Assembly: GCA_964655475.1 (NCBI GenBank)
Contig: CAZZMO010000005.1
Location: 1 to 64,000 of the forward strand
Direction: 5' to 3'
Length of the DNA: 64,000 bases
DNA from: VGMA01 sp964655475
GTDB lineage: Bacteria; Chlamydiota; Chlamydiia; Chlamydiales; VGMA01
A program made the translations under genes and the position numbers. This document shows positions 1 to 8,612 of this stretch, piece after piece. The stretch's first letter is position 1; each line of letters begins with the position of its first letter. The notes under the pieces were generated by a model. The model searched no databases. It saw only the letters and a list, made by a program, of their open reading frames with translations, and was not told the origin of the DNA.

Positions 1-48
1 TTCCACATTCACGGGCCATTTTTAATAATATCTAAATAGGCGATTGAT

Positions 49-732
49 ATGAGTTTATTTTGTTGTTGTACTTCGAGCACGGTTCATGTATATGATCCTT
101 CAGTAGTAGAAGATCCGATAGAACAACCTGCCAACTTACCGGTAAATCAGGTAAAAACAGAGTCGAGATTTAGTTTAAAAAGCTTCTTCTCCTTTAGAAG
201 CTCCTCTTCTTCTTCCGTAGCGGCAGAAATGACCTCAACTGATAATCTTACAAATCAGGTAGCAAGAGAGGTAATAGAACAGAAGCCTCGTACATTAACT
301 CCAGAAACGATAGACAATACCTCAGGTGAGGAAAGCCCTTCTATGGACGATGTAGAAGAAGAACATAAATCTGATGAAGATCCAGTAATTAGTAATGCAA
401 TTTACCTCCTTCATGCAGATGATTATCTTTTTGATTCGTCATATAGTGCTTCGCAAGTAAGCACTCTTAGAGCTTGGAATGCAGTTTATGCAGCTTCTGA
501 CCTCAATCGTAGTGGTGGGAGTGAAAAAGATGCAAAAGAGATATTAGGTAGCCTTCTTTCTCATAAGTCATACTTTGAACATGAGGCAGGGGAAAGGACA
601 GCAGTTGAGCTCGATCACTACTATGGAGGCTCTCCATCTCTTAAAGAGCACATAGATGAGTCGATCAATAAGGTGATGTACCCTAGCTATTCATCTGCTA
701 CAAGACACTCAGTACTTCCATCTGATGACTAA
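49..732 (+). CDS. Unrecognised Ser-rich protein with an N-terminal Cys cluster
   Basis: A 227-residue protein that I do not recognise. It starts MSLFCCCTSS, then has a Ser/Phe-rich stretch around residues 40-58 (KSFFSFRSSSSSSVAAE) and an acidic, low-complexity middle (about residues 90-110). The C-terminal half looks more globular and contains Tyr-rich and His-rich segments. There is no signal peptide or membrane segment. The ribosome-binding site is weak (aaatagg). It is convergent with the AGCS transporter and the two stop codons overlap by a few bases. The CCC run near the N-terminus is the kind of site that can be S-acylated in host cells, and the low-complexity N-terminus fits a secreted chlamydial protein. 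Both are inference only. The reading frame itself is well supported by its length and lack of a competing frame. Confidence 0.7.
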   Translation: MSLFCCCTSSTVHVYDPSVVEDPIEQPANLPVNQVKTESRFSLKSFFSFRSSSSSSVAAEMTSTDNLTNQVAREVIEQKPRTLTPETIDNTSGEESPSMDDVEEEHKSDEDPVISNAIYLLHADDYLFDSSYSASQVSTLRAWNAVYAASDLNRSGGSEKDAKEILGSLLSHKSYFEHEAGERTAVELDHYYGGSPSLKEHIDESINKVMYPSYSSATRHSVLPSDD

Positions 733-2057
733 TTAGCCTCTACCACTTTTGCGGTAACGAGAGTCTTCCTTGTTGCATACACAAGTGTCGCGATATGTGG
801 CACAGCCATCGCAGCAAGGACGAGGTCAATCAAAGACCAAAAAGTTGTCACTTCTGAAATAGCTCCCAACAAGATAATGAACGCTGTTACTAACCAGTAA
901 TAGCGTTGTTTTTTATTATTGAGAAGATAGCCATAACACTGGCTTCCATTGAAAGCATTCCCAAGAATCGTTCCAAAGCCAAATAAGAAGGTACTGATGA
1001 TAACAATTGCCGTGCCGAAAACGGAAAAATATTGTTCAAACGAGGCGATTACCATATTGACCCCTAACGAGAGTGTTGGATCTTTCCATGTCCCGGTGAC
1101 GAGAGCCACAAGTCCTGAAAGGAAGGCTACAATCCCTGCGCTATAGGTCGAAAGCATAGCAAGAGTTGCCTGAGTTTCTGCATCACCCGTCTCTGCCATA
1201 GAGTGGGGGATCGTTTGCGTTCCGATTCCTGCTTCGCAGCACTGAACCCCTTTAAAGATACCCCAACGAAGAGCGCTGACAATACCACCGACCGCAGTTC
1301 CTGAGATGAGGGCCTGTGGAGAGAAGAAGTTGCTCACGATTTCCCCTAATACAGTGCTGATTTGACCTGCATTCATCCCAAGGATCCATAACGATGAGCC
1401 AATGTAGAGGAAGAACATCAAAGGGACAAGTTTCGCAGAAAGAGAGCCAATTCTTTTGATTCCTCCCATCAAAGTGATCAAAATAAAGGTAGCAATCAAA
1501 ACACCCGAAACCGTCGTTGGAATGCGGTAGCTCCCTACAAAGGGGGAGTCAAGAATGGCAGCTAGCTGGTTTGCCTGCGCGCCAGACCAGACGGTCATCA
1601 GGAGTAAGCATCCAAGAGCGTACCATTTTGCAAGCTTTGGTGAAACAAGGGCGCTTAAGTACTGCATCGGTCCCCCCATGATCTTTCCGTTGGAAAGGGA
1701 CTTTCTATGCTGTAGAGCTAGATTCACCTCTGTATAAACTGCCGCCCCTCCAAAGAAGGAGGTGAGCAAAAAGCCAACTAGAGCGCCAGGGCCCCCTAGA
1801 CGAATAGCAATGACTGGTCCCACAATAGTAGAAATCCCCAAGGTAGTCGACATCGCAGTAAATAGGGCTCTATGAGGTGGGATGGTGTGGGTCGTTTTCT
1901 GTTGATCTTTTCTTAAGGAGAGAAAGAGGCTTTTGAAGAGTGAAGGGAGAAAGCGTATCTGAACGAAGCGGAGGCGGATCGATAAATAGACGCTACCTGC
2001 TAATATTAAGACACAAGAGATAAATAAGACCATTGTGGTCAACGATTCTAAGCTCAT
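729..2057 (-). CDS. AGCS family sodium:alanine/glycine symporter
   Basis: An inner-membrane amino-acid carrier of the alanine/glycine:cation symporter family (AGCS), 442 residues, close to the family's usual 440-490. It has about ten hydrophobic segments. Family signatures are visible: RLGGPGALVGFLLTSFFGG around residues 85-105, the GGPMQYL segment near 128, and a GVQCCEAGIGTQ segment near 270, which matches the conserved GxEAGxGS region. Chlamydiae carry such dagA-like permeases, so uptake of alanine or glycine with sodium is the likely role; the substrate cannot be read from sequence. The ATG has a GAGG ribosome-binding site about 8 bases upstream, and a plausible promoter lies at 2085-2114. 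It is transcribed alone, divergent from the Cys-rich pair. Confidence 0.9.
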   Translation of the reverse strand: MSLESLTTMVLFISCVLILAGSVYLSIRLRFVQIRFLPSLFKSLFLSLRKDQQKTTHTIPPHRALFTAMSTTLGISTIVGPVIAIRLGGPGALVGFLLTSFFGGAAVYTEVNLALQHRKSLSNGKIMGGPMQYLSALVSPKLAKWYALGCLLLMTVWSGAQANQLAAILDSPFVGSYRIPTTVSGVLIATFILITLMGGIKRIGSLSAKLVPLMFFLYIGSSLWILGMNAGQISTVLGEIVSNFFSPQALISGTAVGGIVSALRWGIFKGVQCCEAGIGTQTIPHSMAETGDAETQATLAMLSTYSAGIVAFLSGLVALVTGTWKDPTLSLGVNMVIASFEQYFSVFGTAIVIISTFLFGFGTILGNAFNGSQCYGYLLNNKKQRYYWLVTAFIILLGAISEVTTFWSLIDLVLAAMAVPHIATLVYATRKTLVTAKVVEAN

Positions 2058-2084
2058 TCAGAAATCCTCATTAATCATCCTAAA

Positions 2085-2114
2085 AGTATAGGGGAAAAGA
2101 CTCTTTTACAGCAA
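2085..2114 (-). promoter_or_regulatory. Putative sigma70-type promoter of the AGCS gene
   Basis: On the minus strand a TTGCTG -35 box (2109-2114) is separated by 18 bases from a TATACT -10 box (2085-2090). Transcription would begin about 20 bases before the ATG of the symporter. Called by eye from box similarity and spacing only. Confidence 0.4.
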
Positions 2115-2151
2115 ATGTTCTAACTCTCAATTTAAACTACCTCATCCAGCT

Positions 2152-2157
2152 TATAAT
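2152..2157 (+). promoter_or_regulatory. Putative -10 element for the Cys-rich pair
   Basis: A perfect TATAAT hexamer lies about 60 bases before the first Cys-rich gene. No good -35 box is present at 16-18 bases, so this is a weak promoter call. Confidence 0.3.
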
Positions 2158-2218
2158 GAGTGGTTTTCGTTAAAATTAAAAAAAATTGATATGCTGATTA
2201 ATAAAGAATAGGGCTCAT

Positions 2219-2665
2219 GTGAAAGGAAATTGCGAAAATTTTAATGAAGCACTGCAAGCGCTCCTTAAGGATCTTCAGGCAGGGTGCCACACGAAAGAGA
2301 AAGATGATTATGGTAATCCCATTGTCTATCTCGATGCCATGGTCTACTATTGTGATCCGAAGGCCAAGGTAGATGATGTCTATAGAAAGAAGTATCCAAT
2401 CGATGTTGATTATTCATATGTGTCTAAATTAGAAGGTGATATTCAAAATATCCGCCACTCTATGGAGGAGTGTACTTGTTTTCAGTTAAATTACATCGCC
2501 TATTTCCAGCAAGAGATGCAAAATCTTTACCGAGGGCTACAGATCTATAAAAAGAGGGGGGGAAGCTCTTGCCATTTTGTCTGCAGATACATCGATTTTA
2601 TCGAGTTTGTCTTAGCCATTCCTCTTTTTGCTGGCTGCTGCAAAAGGGCACTAACAGAAGAATAA
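2219..2665 (+). CDS. Unrecognised Cys-rich protein, first of a tandem paralogous pair
   Basis: A 148-residue protein of unknown family. It begins with GTG; an ATG two bases earlier is in another frame and hits TGA at once. Ten or more Cys residues are spread through it. The motif DDYGNPIVYLDAMVYYCDPKA near residues 29-50 matches DSYGNNIVSINNVTYYCDTLA in the next gene, and both end in a hydrophobic segment followed by a Cys pair (FAGCCKR here). The N-terminus is not a signal peptide. The C-terminal hydrophobic stretch (FIEFVLAIPLFAG) could be a membrane anchor. The 16-base gap to the paralogue suggests one transcript. Function is unknown; a small secreted or membrane-associated lineage-specific protein is a guess. 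Confidence 0.65.
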   Translation: MKGNCENFNEALQALLKDLQAGCHTKEKDDYGNPIVYLDAMVYYCDPKAKVDDVYRKKYPIDVDYSYVSKLEGDIQNIRHSMEECTCFQLNYIAYFQQEMQNLYRGLQIYKKRGGSSCHFVCRYIDFIEFVLAIPLFAGCCKRALTEE

Positions 2666-2681
2666 AATAGGAAGCAATTTT

Positions 2682-3113
2682 ATGACAGAATCCACTAGTT
2701 CATCACCTTGTCAATCGGTCTTCAATGACTTAAAACCTCTAGTAACCGATCTAGAATCGAGCTGCTATGTTACGAAAGATTCTTATGGAAACAACATTGT
2801 TTCAATCAATAATGTCACCTATTACTGCGACACGTTGGCTCAAGGCTCTAATCACACGACTGTAACTATGGATAAGACGATAGCCTATAAACTTGTAGCC
2901 GATATAGGCAAAGCTCTTACAACAGCGAAAAATAGCAGCTGTTTTAAAGAAGGGGGTGGCACTTATCTCGTAGAGGTGCTCGATTATTTTTATCGAGAGA
3001 GTTCTTACTTTCTCAACAATGGTGGAGATATGTGCGCGCTCAGTTGCTTCCGGAGCGGCTTTTTTGGTTTCGTCATCTCTCTGCCCACTATTTGCTCCTG
3101 CTGCAACCTCTAA
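2682..3113 (+). CDS. Unrecognised Cys-rich protein, second of a tandem paralogous pair
   Basis: A 143-residue paralogue of the preceding gene. The shared pattern runs the whole length: C-x-x-(V/A)-F-N-(D/E) near the start, DL..-C(Y/H)-x-(T/K)-KD, YGN-x-IV, (V/M)-x-YYCD, a central (L/V)-x-x-DI helix, and a C-terminal hydrophobic stretch ending in a CC pair (ICSCCNL). The conservation of Cys positions implies a real small family that arose by tandem duplication, with disulfides or metal binding possible. It ends two bases before the convergent prfC stop. No function can be assigned. Confidence 0.65.
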   Translation: MTESTSSSPCQSVFNDLKPLVTDLESSCYVTKDSYGNNIVSINNVTYYCDTLAQGSNHTTVTMDKTIAYKLVADIGKALTTAKNSSCFKEGGGTYLVEVLDYFYRESSYFLNNGGDMCALSCFRSGFFGFVISLPTICSCCNL

Positions 3114-3114
3114 T

Positions 3115-4689
3115 CTAATCGTGATCTGTGCTGAGGTCGATCAGCTCATGGTCAGGATTTTGTTTGGCGGCGTACCCTTTTTCCCATACGGAATGGAAAA
3201 GGGCCATCGGCTTGCCATTCATATCTTTCACTAGAGTCGAGTTAGAGGTTTTCTTAAAGGAGGCGACATCTCCTACAATCCAGGCGCTACACTGATAGGG
3301 GAGTGGAGAGAAGATCGTCTCTACATTATATTCATCTTGAAGTCGGTATCTCATCACTTCAAACTGAAGATTTCCGACAGCGGCATAAATCGGGTCCCCA
3401 TCATAGGCAAGAGGCATCAGGCGTTGGATGGCCCCCTCTTCTGTGAGCTGCTTGACCCCTTTATCGAAGGCTTTTCTCTTGCTCACATCTTTGGGGATGA
3501 CACTAGCAAAGATTTCAGGTTGGAATTGAGGGAGAGGTTTGAAATTAAAGCCCCCTTTCATAGAGATGGTATCTCCGATGAAGAATACTCCTGGATTAAT
3601 CACCCCAATGACATCTCCTGCATAGGCCTCATCCAAAGTGGTTCTCTCTTTCGAAAGCATGCTATGGGGGCGTGAGAGGCGGATTTCTCGTTTCAAACGG
3701 TGGTGCTTCACGACGACATCTTTTTCAAACTTCCCTGAGCAGATTCGGAGGAACGCCATGCTGTCGCGGTGCTTCTTATCCATGTTTGCCTGTATTTTAA
3801 ATACGTATGCGCTGAAAGGGGAGTTGATCGGGTCGATCAGGACTTCGCTGCCACTATCTCCATCAGCCATTCTCGGCGCAGGGGGTGGAGCTAAGTGGAT
3901 AAAAGCATCAAAGAAAGGTTCAATACCGAAGTTCGTAAGAGCTGATGCAAAGAAGACAGGAGTCGTGTTGGAAGCTAAGAAGTTGGCGTAGTCAAATTCA
4001 CCACCCGCTGCATCGAGGAGCTCAAGCTCACCTTTCAGCTGATCCCTTTCTGGTAGTGCATCGATTGAACTTTCAGAAATGAGTGCGGGCTGTGCGCCCC
4101 CTACCCCTACTTTCGTAAAGAGGAGACATTTTTTCTCAATTCTATCGTAGACGCCATGGAAGTCGCGCCCTGTACCGATGGGCCAGTTATAGGCAAAACA
4201 TTGAATATTCAGAAGCTGTTCCACTTCACTCATGAGCTCGAGAGGATCTCTTCCAGGCATATCCATCTTGTTGATGAAGGTGAGGATGGGGATTTTCCTG
4301 AGGCGACACACTTCGAAGAGTTTTCTCGTCTGTTTCTCTACCCCTTTTGCTGCATCGATCACCATGATTGCGCAATCGGCCGCTGTGAGGGTTCGGTAGG
4401 TATCTTCAGAAAAGTCTTCGTGGCCTGGGGTGTCGAGAATGTTGATCACGACATCTTTGTAGACGAACTGCATGGCAGAAGCGGTGATCGAAATCCCTCT
4501 CTCTTGTTCCATCGCCATCCAGTCTGATGCGGCCATTTTTCTCCCTTTTCTCCCCCGCACCATTCCTGCGGTGTGGATCATTCCTGAGTAGAGGAGGAGC
4601 TTTTCAGTGAGAGTCGTTTTCCCTGCGTCGGGGTGACTAATGATCGCAAATGTGCGCCGCTTTGCGACTTGTTCTTTCAATTCATCCAT
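3115..4689 (-). CDS. prfC: Peptide chain release factor 3 (RF3)
   Basis: A translational GTPase that recycles RF1/RF2 from the ribosome after termination. Its 524 residues match the usual length of about 530. The G1 loop SHPDAGKTTL lies at residues 18-27, the switch-II motif DTPGHEDF near 87-94, and the NKMD base-specificity motif near 141-144. A domain-2 beta-barrel follows, and the C-terminal domain ends with the characteristic RF3 segment FEVMRYRLQDEYNVE. It is the last gene of the xseA-to-prfC unit, seven bases after ltaE. The internal MAMEQERGIS segment is the RF3/EF-G type switch-I motif. The assignment is secure. Confidence 0.96.
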   Translation of the reverse strand: MDELKEQVAKRRTFAIISHPDAGKTTLTEKLLLYSGMIHTAGMVRGRKGRKMAASDWMAMEQERGISITASAMQFVYKDVVINILDTPGHEDFSEDTYRTLTAADCAIMVIDAAKGVEKQTRKLFEVCRLRKIPILTFINKMDMPGRDPLELMSEVEQLLNIQCFAYNWPIGTGRDFHGVYDRIEKKCLLFTKVGVGGAQPALISESSIDALPERDQLKGELELLDAAGGEFDYANFLASNTTPVFFASALTNFGIEPFFDAFIHLAPPPAPRMADGDSGSEVLIDPINSPFSAYVFKIQANMDKKHRDSMAFLRICSGKFEKDVVVKHHRLKREIRLSRPHSMLSKERTTLDEAYAGDVIGVINPGVFFIGDTISMKGGFNFKPLPQFQPEIFASVIPKDVSKRKAFDKGVKQLTEEGAIQRLMPLAYDGDPIYAAVGNLQFEVMRYRLQDEYNVETIFSPLPYQCSAWIVGDVASFKKTSNSTLVKDMNGKPMALFHSVWEKGYAAKQNPDHELIDLSTDHD

Positions 4690-4696
4690 ATTATAC

Positions 4697-5716
4697 CTAA
4701 ACCTTGGCGAAAAACTCTTTAAAAGAGGTGATTACTGTTTCAACTTCTGATGAGGAAATATCGAGGTGGAGAACGAGGCGTAGTTTTTCTCCTCCAGGGA
4801 TCAAGATCTTCTGTTTTCTGAGGAAAACAGGGAGTGCATTTTGTCCATGTAAGCCCACTTCTACAAACACCATATTGGTGTAGTGTTCTACTTTTCCTTG
4901 TAAGATTTTGATTTCAGAAAGACCCTCTGCAAGACGTTTTGCATTCATGTGGTCTTCTTGAATTCTTTCGATGTTATGTTTTAAGGCATAGAGACCAGCA
5001 GCGGCCAAAATGCCTGATTGTCTAAGACTTCCTCCCACCATTTTCCGAAAATGGCGAGCTCTTTTGATGAAGGAAGATGGGCCTGCGATGATAGATCCGA
5101 TGGGAGCTCCAAGCCCTTTGGAAAGGCAGAAAGTAAGCGTATCAAAATGGCTTGCAATCTCTTTCGCTTCCACTCGAGTTTCGATCACGGCGTTGAATAA
5201 CCTTGCCCCATCGAGGTGGGTTTTTAACCCCCGCTTCTTGGCAAAGGTTGAGAATTCTTTTAAATAACTGATCGGAAGTGCTTTTCCCCAAAACGTGTTC
5301 TCCAATGCGAGGACTTTCACTGGTGCAAAATGGGGATCATCGGGTCTCAGAAGCGCTTCGACTTTTTTCAAATCGAGGGTTCCATCATTTTCTATTTCGA
5401 TAGAAGTAGGGAAAATCCCCCCGAGTGCAGAAATCCCTCCCCCTTCCCATCCCATGATGTGGGACAGGCGTCCTGCAATCAAAGATTCTCCTCTCTCTAG
5501 TTGAGAGAGAAGAGAAACGAGATTTCCTTGCGTTCCTGATGTGACAAAAAGGGCCGCATCTTTCCCAAGAAGTTTGGCCGCTACTCTTTCGAGTTCTTGT
5601 ACAGTGGGGTCTTCTCCCATGAGATCATCGCCCACTTCTGCATGAGCTATGGCTTCTCGCATGGGTTTGGAAGGTCTTGTGACTGTGTCACTTCGAAGGT
5701 CGATTTCTTTTTTCAT
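4697..5716 (-). CDS. ltaE: Low-specificity L-threonine aldolase
   Basis: A PLP-dependent fold-type I enzyme that cleaves L-threonine or L-allo-threonine to glycine and acetaldehyde. It has 339 residues, the normal length. It opens with the family start IDLRSDTVTRPS and has EVGDDLMGEDPT near residue 26. A HLDGARLFNA motif contains the PLP-binding Asp, and the Schiff-base lysine sits in LSKGLGAPIGS at about residue 200. The gene lies between nadK (2 bases) and prfC (7 bases), so it is co-transcribed with housekeeping genes. Glycine supply for one-carbon metabolism is the likely benefit, since folD is also in this window. Confidence 0.94.
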   Translation of the reverse strand: MKKEIDLRSDTVTRPSKPMREAIAHAEVGDDLMGEDPTVQELERVAAKLLGKDAALFVTSGTQGNLVSLLSQLERGESLIAGRLSHIMGWEGGGISALGGIFPTSIEIENDGTLDLKKVEALLRPDDPHFAPVKVLALENTFWGKALPISYLKEFSTFAKKRGLKTHLDGARLFNAVIETRVEAKEIASHFDTLTFCLSKGLGAPIGSIIAGPSSFIKRARHFRKMVGGSLRQSGILAAAGLYALKHNIERIQEDHMNAKRLAEGLSEIKILQGKVEHYTNMVFVEVGLHGQNALPVFLRKQKILIPGGEKLRLVLHLDISSSEVETVITSFKEFFAKV

Positions 5717-5718
5717 GG

Positions 5719-6555
5719 TTATTGTGAAGAGCCCTTCCAGTGGAGTTTTTGTCTTAAGACAGTGAAGTAATCTTGATCAGGGAAGGAGACCATCTGTAGA
5801 GGCTTCGAAGAGGCCTTAATCGTGATACATTCTCCCGGATGAAGAGTGTAGCGTTCAATCCCATCAATAGTCACATCGACAGGTTTTAATGAACTCACAT
5901 ATTCAATCATTAAATGATCTTTGCCACTTGTTACCAGTGGTCGATTGGATAAGGTGTGAGGACAAATCGGAGTGAGAGCAATGACATCTTGAGTTGGCAA
6001 AATCAAAGGGCCGCCAGCGGCGAGAGAGTAAGCGGTCGCTCCTGTAGGAGTTGCTACAATATAGCCATCTGTTTTAAACGTGTTGAGGTAATTCCCATTG
6101 ATCGATATTTTGAGCTCGATCAGGCTCCGGTTCATTCCGCGGTGGACCACAGCGTCATTGATCGTCAGAAATGATTTGCCATTCGGAAGGCTCGTCTGCA
6201 AAATGAGCCTCTTTTCAACGGTATATTTCCCTAAAATCAACTCTTCTAGGCGCTGCTCTGCTCTTTCAAAATGGATGTCTGCTAAGAATCCTAGACGCCC
6301 TAGATTGACCCCTACAATGGGAGCTTTACTCGTCTTCACATACTTTCTTGCAAACTGGAGGATCGTTCCATCTCCACCGCAAGTTACAATGAAGTCGAGA
6401 TCTTTTGGGGAAAAATCAGAAGAGATACGAAGCTTTTCAGCAGTTTCATCTTCAGCAAAGACTTGTACGTTTTTTTTATGGAGGATATTGACGATCGCTT
6501 CCGCGACGGCCATGGCTTCAGGTTTGAACGGGGTAGGGGCTATGAGAAAGTTCAT
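5719..6555 (-). CDS. nadK: NAD kinase (ATP-NAD kinase)
   Basis: Cytosolic enzyme that phosphorylates NAD to NADP. It has 278 residues. The GGDGTILQFAR motif near residues 60-70 carries the catalytic Asp, followed by GVNLGRLGFLADI near 85-97 and the second signature TPTGATAYSLAAGGPLI near 170-186. The start overlaps the 3' end of dxs by 38 bases, which implies translational coupling in the xseA-prfC unit. Placing NADP formation beside dxs fits the NADPH need of the next step of the MEP pathway, though this is inference. Confidence 0.96.
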   Translation of the reverse strand: MNFLIAPTPFKPEAMAVAEAIVNILHKKNVQVFAEDETAEKLRISSDFSPKDLDFIVTCGGDGTILQFARKYVKTSKAPIVGVNLGRLGFLADIHFERAEQRLEELILGKYTVEKRLILQTSLPNGKSFLTINDAVVHRGMNRSLIELKISINGNYLNTFKTDGYIVATPTGATAYSLAAGGPLILPTQDVIALTPICPHTLSNRPLVTSGKDHLMIEYVSSLKPVDVTIDGIERYTLHPGECITIKASSKPLQMVSFPDQDYFTVLRQKLHWKGSSQ

Positions 6556-8368
6556 GCGTCTCCTGGAGCTGTTTGAGGATTTCTTCCGTGATCTGTTTAG
6601 GAGTCAATCCCACTTCTTTGAGCAGGCTTTGATAATCTCCATGCTCAATAAAGCGGTCTGGAATCCCGAGCATCTGTAGCTGGACATGTGAGAATCCATT
6701 TTGGGTGATGAATGAGCTCACTACACTACCGAGTCCAGAAGTGACGGCATGTTCTTCAATCGTTACAAAATGATGGTGATCAAGGGTCAGTTGGAACATG
6801 AGCTCATGGTCGAGGGGCTTTACAAAGATTGGATCCACAACAGTAGCTTCAATCCCAAGCTTAGCTAGAGAAGAGGCCACTTCCATCGCTGTATCACAAA
6901 GATGACCGAGGGCAATCAGAACGATGTCTTTCCCTTTTCTGAGGACCTCTCCTCGTCCTAGCGGCCGGTGCTTCGGAGTGTATGCTGGGGTGTGGGGAGT
7001 ACTTTGGTTCGGGTATCGGATCGCGACTACTTTTTGATAAGAGAAGGCTGAGTACATGAGATCGCGGAGCACATCTCCATTTCTCGGTTGGACAATCACT
7101 TGATTTGGCATTGACTTCAAGAAGCCGATATCAAATACTCCATGATGCGTACTTCCATCAGAGGGGGAAAACCCACCTCGGTCGAGAGCAAGTATCATCG
7201 GGATCTCTTGGAGACACACATCTTGGAAGAGGTTGTCGAGAGCTCTTTGCAAGAATGTAGCATAAATGCTCACAACGACCCTTGTTCTATTTTGGTAAGC
7301 AAGGCCAGCTCCAAATGTAACAGCATGTCCCTCTGCAATCCCCACATCAAAAGAGCGGCTTGGGAATGCTTCCATAAAAGGGGTAAGGCAAGCGCCGTGC
7401 GGCATTGCAGGAGTGATCACAACGAGGTGTTCATCCTCTTTCCCCATCTCTTTGAGATATTCACCAAAAATCTGAGGGAAGGTCTGAGTAGAGCTCGCTT
7501 TTTTATGAAGATCTCCTGTTTCTACATCGAAGCATCCCACGCCATGGTAAAGCGTCGGGGCCTCTGTTGCCTTTTCCATTCCATACCCTTTCTTCGTCAC
7601 TGCGTGAATGACGACAGGGCCATCAATTGTTTTAGCATGCTCGAGAGCTTGGACGAGTTCATTGACATTGTGTCCATCAATTGCTCCAATATACTTTAAC
7701 CCAAAGTGTTCAAAGAAGGAGATTTGGCTTCTAGGGATCTTTGTAGGAAGGAGACGTCCTAAAATTGCTTCGAGCGAATTCTTGTTTTGTTTGACATAGT
7801 CTCTAAGGAACTGGTTGATGTTTCCAGTACTTTCAGAGATGAACATGTCGTTATCGTTCAACATGATGATGAAGCGGCGGAGGTGTCTTGGAAGGTTGTT
7901 CAAGGCTTCTAATGTGAGTCCGCAGGAAAAGGCGGCATCACCTAGAACGGGAACAATATATTCCTTCGTTTCTTGAAGATCTCTTGCCGATGCAAGTCCT
8001 AAAGCTAGCGAAAGGGCTGTCCCTGCATGACCTGCAAAAAAGTGGTCGTGGGGTGATTCATCAGGGCTTGCAAATCCGCATAAACCTTGGTAAGAGCGGA
8101 TGGTGTGGAACTGATCGTTTCTCCCTGTCAAGATTTTATGGGGGTAAGTTTGATGACTTGTGTCAAAAATAAACTTATCTTCTGGTGAGGAGAAAACCTT
8201 GTGGAGAGCTACGATGATCTCGACCGAGCCAATATTGGAAGCAAGGTGCCCCCCTTTTGAAGAAAGGACATCGATGATCCTTGTTCGGACCTCTTGGCAG
8301 AGAAGGGGAAGCTCTTCAGGAGAGAGCCCCTTGATATCTTTTGGGTGTTCGATCTTATCTAACTTCAT
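6518..8368 (-). CDS. dxs: 1-deoxy-D-xylulose-5-phosphate synthase
   Basis: First enzyme of the MEP isoprenoid pathway: a thiamine-diphosphate transketolase-like enzyme joining pyruvate and glyceraldehyde-3-phosphate. The start is placed at the MKLDKIEHPKDI methionine, which aligns with the usual DXS start; an in-frame ATG at 8398 would add ten residues. The central motif DVGIAEGHAVTFGAGLA and the GGFSPSDGSTHHGVFDI segment are diagnostic. The ThDP/Mg motif is GDAAFSCG...NDN, with Ala where most DXS have the second Gly of GDG; the metal-binding Asp and Asn are kept. The gene overlaps xseB by 14 bases and nadK by 38. The order xseA-xseB-dxs is typical of chlamydiae. Confidence 0.94.
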   Translation of the reverse strand: MKLDKIEHPKDIKGLSPEELPLLCQEVRTRIIDVLSSKGGHLASNIGSVEIIVALHKVFSSPEDKFIFDTSHQTYPHKILTGRNDQFHTIRSYQGLCGFASPDESPHDHFFAGHAGTALSLALGLASARDLQETKEYIVPVLGDAAFSCGLTLEALNNLPRHLRRFIIMLNDNDMFISESTGNINQFLRDYVKQNKNSLEAILGRLLPTKIPRSQISFFEHFGLKYIGAIDGHNVNELVQALEHAKTIDGPVVIHAVTKKGYGMEKATEAPTLYHGVGCFDVETGDLHKKASSTQTFPQIFGEYLKEMGKEDEHLVVITPAMPHGACLTPFMEAFPSRSFDVGIAEGHAVTFGAGLAYQNRTRVVVSIYATFLQRALDNLFQDVCLQEIPMILALDRGGFSPSDGSTHHGVFDIGFLKSMPNQVIVQPRNGDVLRDLMYSAFSYQKVVAIRYPNQSTPHTPAYTPKHRPLGRGEVLRKGKDIVLIALGHLCDTAMEVASSLAKLGIEATVVDPIFVKPLDHELMFQLTLDHHHFVTIEEHAVTSGLGSVVSSFITQNGFSHVQLQMLGIPDRFIEHGDYQSLLKEVGLTPKQITEEILKQLQETHELSHSPYPVQT

Positions 8369-8612
8369 AAGGCTGCATTTGAGGGCGTTCATTTTCATCG
8401 AGCAGAAGGTCGTTTTGCCGATTTTTCATCAAAATTTGGACTTTTTTTTCTGCGGACTGGAGCTGTTTCGAACAGAGGGAAACGAGGCGGTCTGCTTCTT
8501 CGTAGAGGGCCAAAGATTCATCTAAAGGAATCGCAGCAGAGTTCATTTTTTCCAAAATCACTTCAAGACGTTTGAATGCTTGTTCAAACGAAGGGTTGTT
8601 CGCATCACTCAT
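8355..8612 (-). CDS. xseB: Exodeoxyribonuclease VII small subunit
   Basis: An 85-residue small subunit that binds in several copies to XseA in the single-strand-specific exonuclease VII. The helical hairpin pattern FEQAFKRLEVILEKMNS followed by IPLDESLALYEEA and LCSKQLQSAEKKV is diagnostic. The start overlaps xseA by 8 bases, as is usual. A basic/acidic tail (residues 65-85) extends past the family core. Role: degradation of single-stranded DNA during repair. Confidence 0.94.
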   Translation of the reverse strand: MSDANNPSFEQAFKRLEVILEKMNSAAIPLDESLALYEEADRLVSLCSKQLQSAEKKVQILMKNRQNDLLLDENERPQMQPYEVR

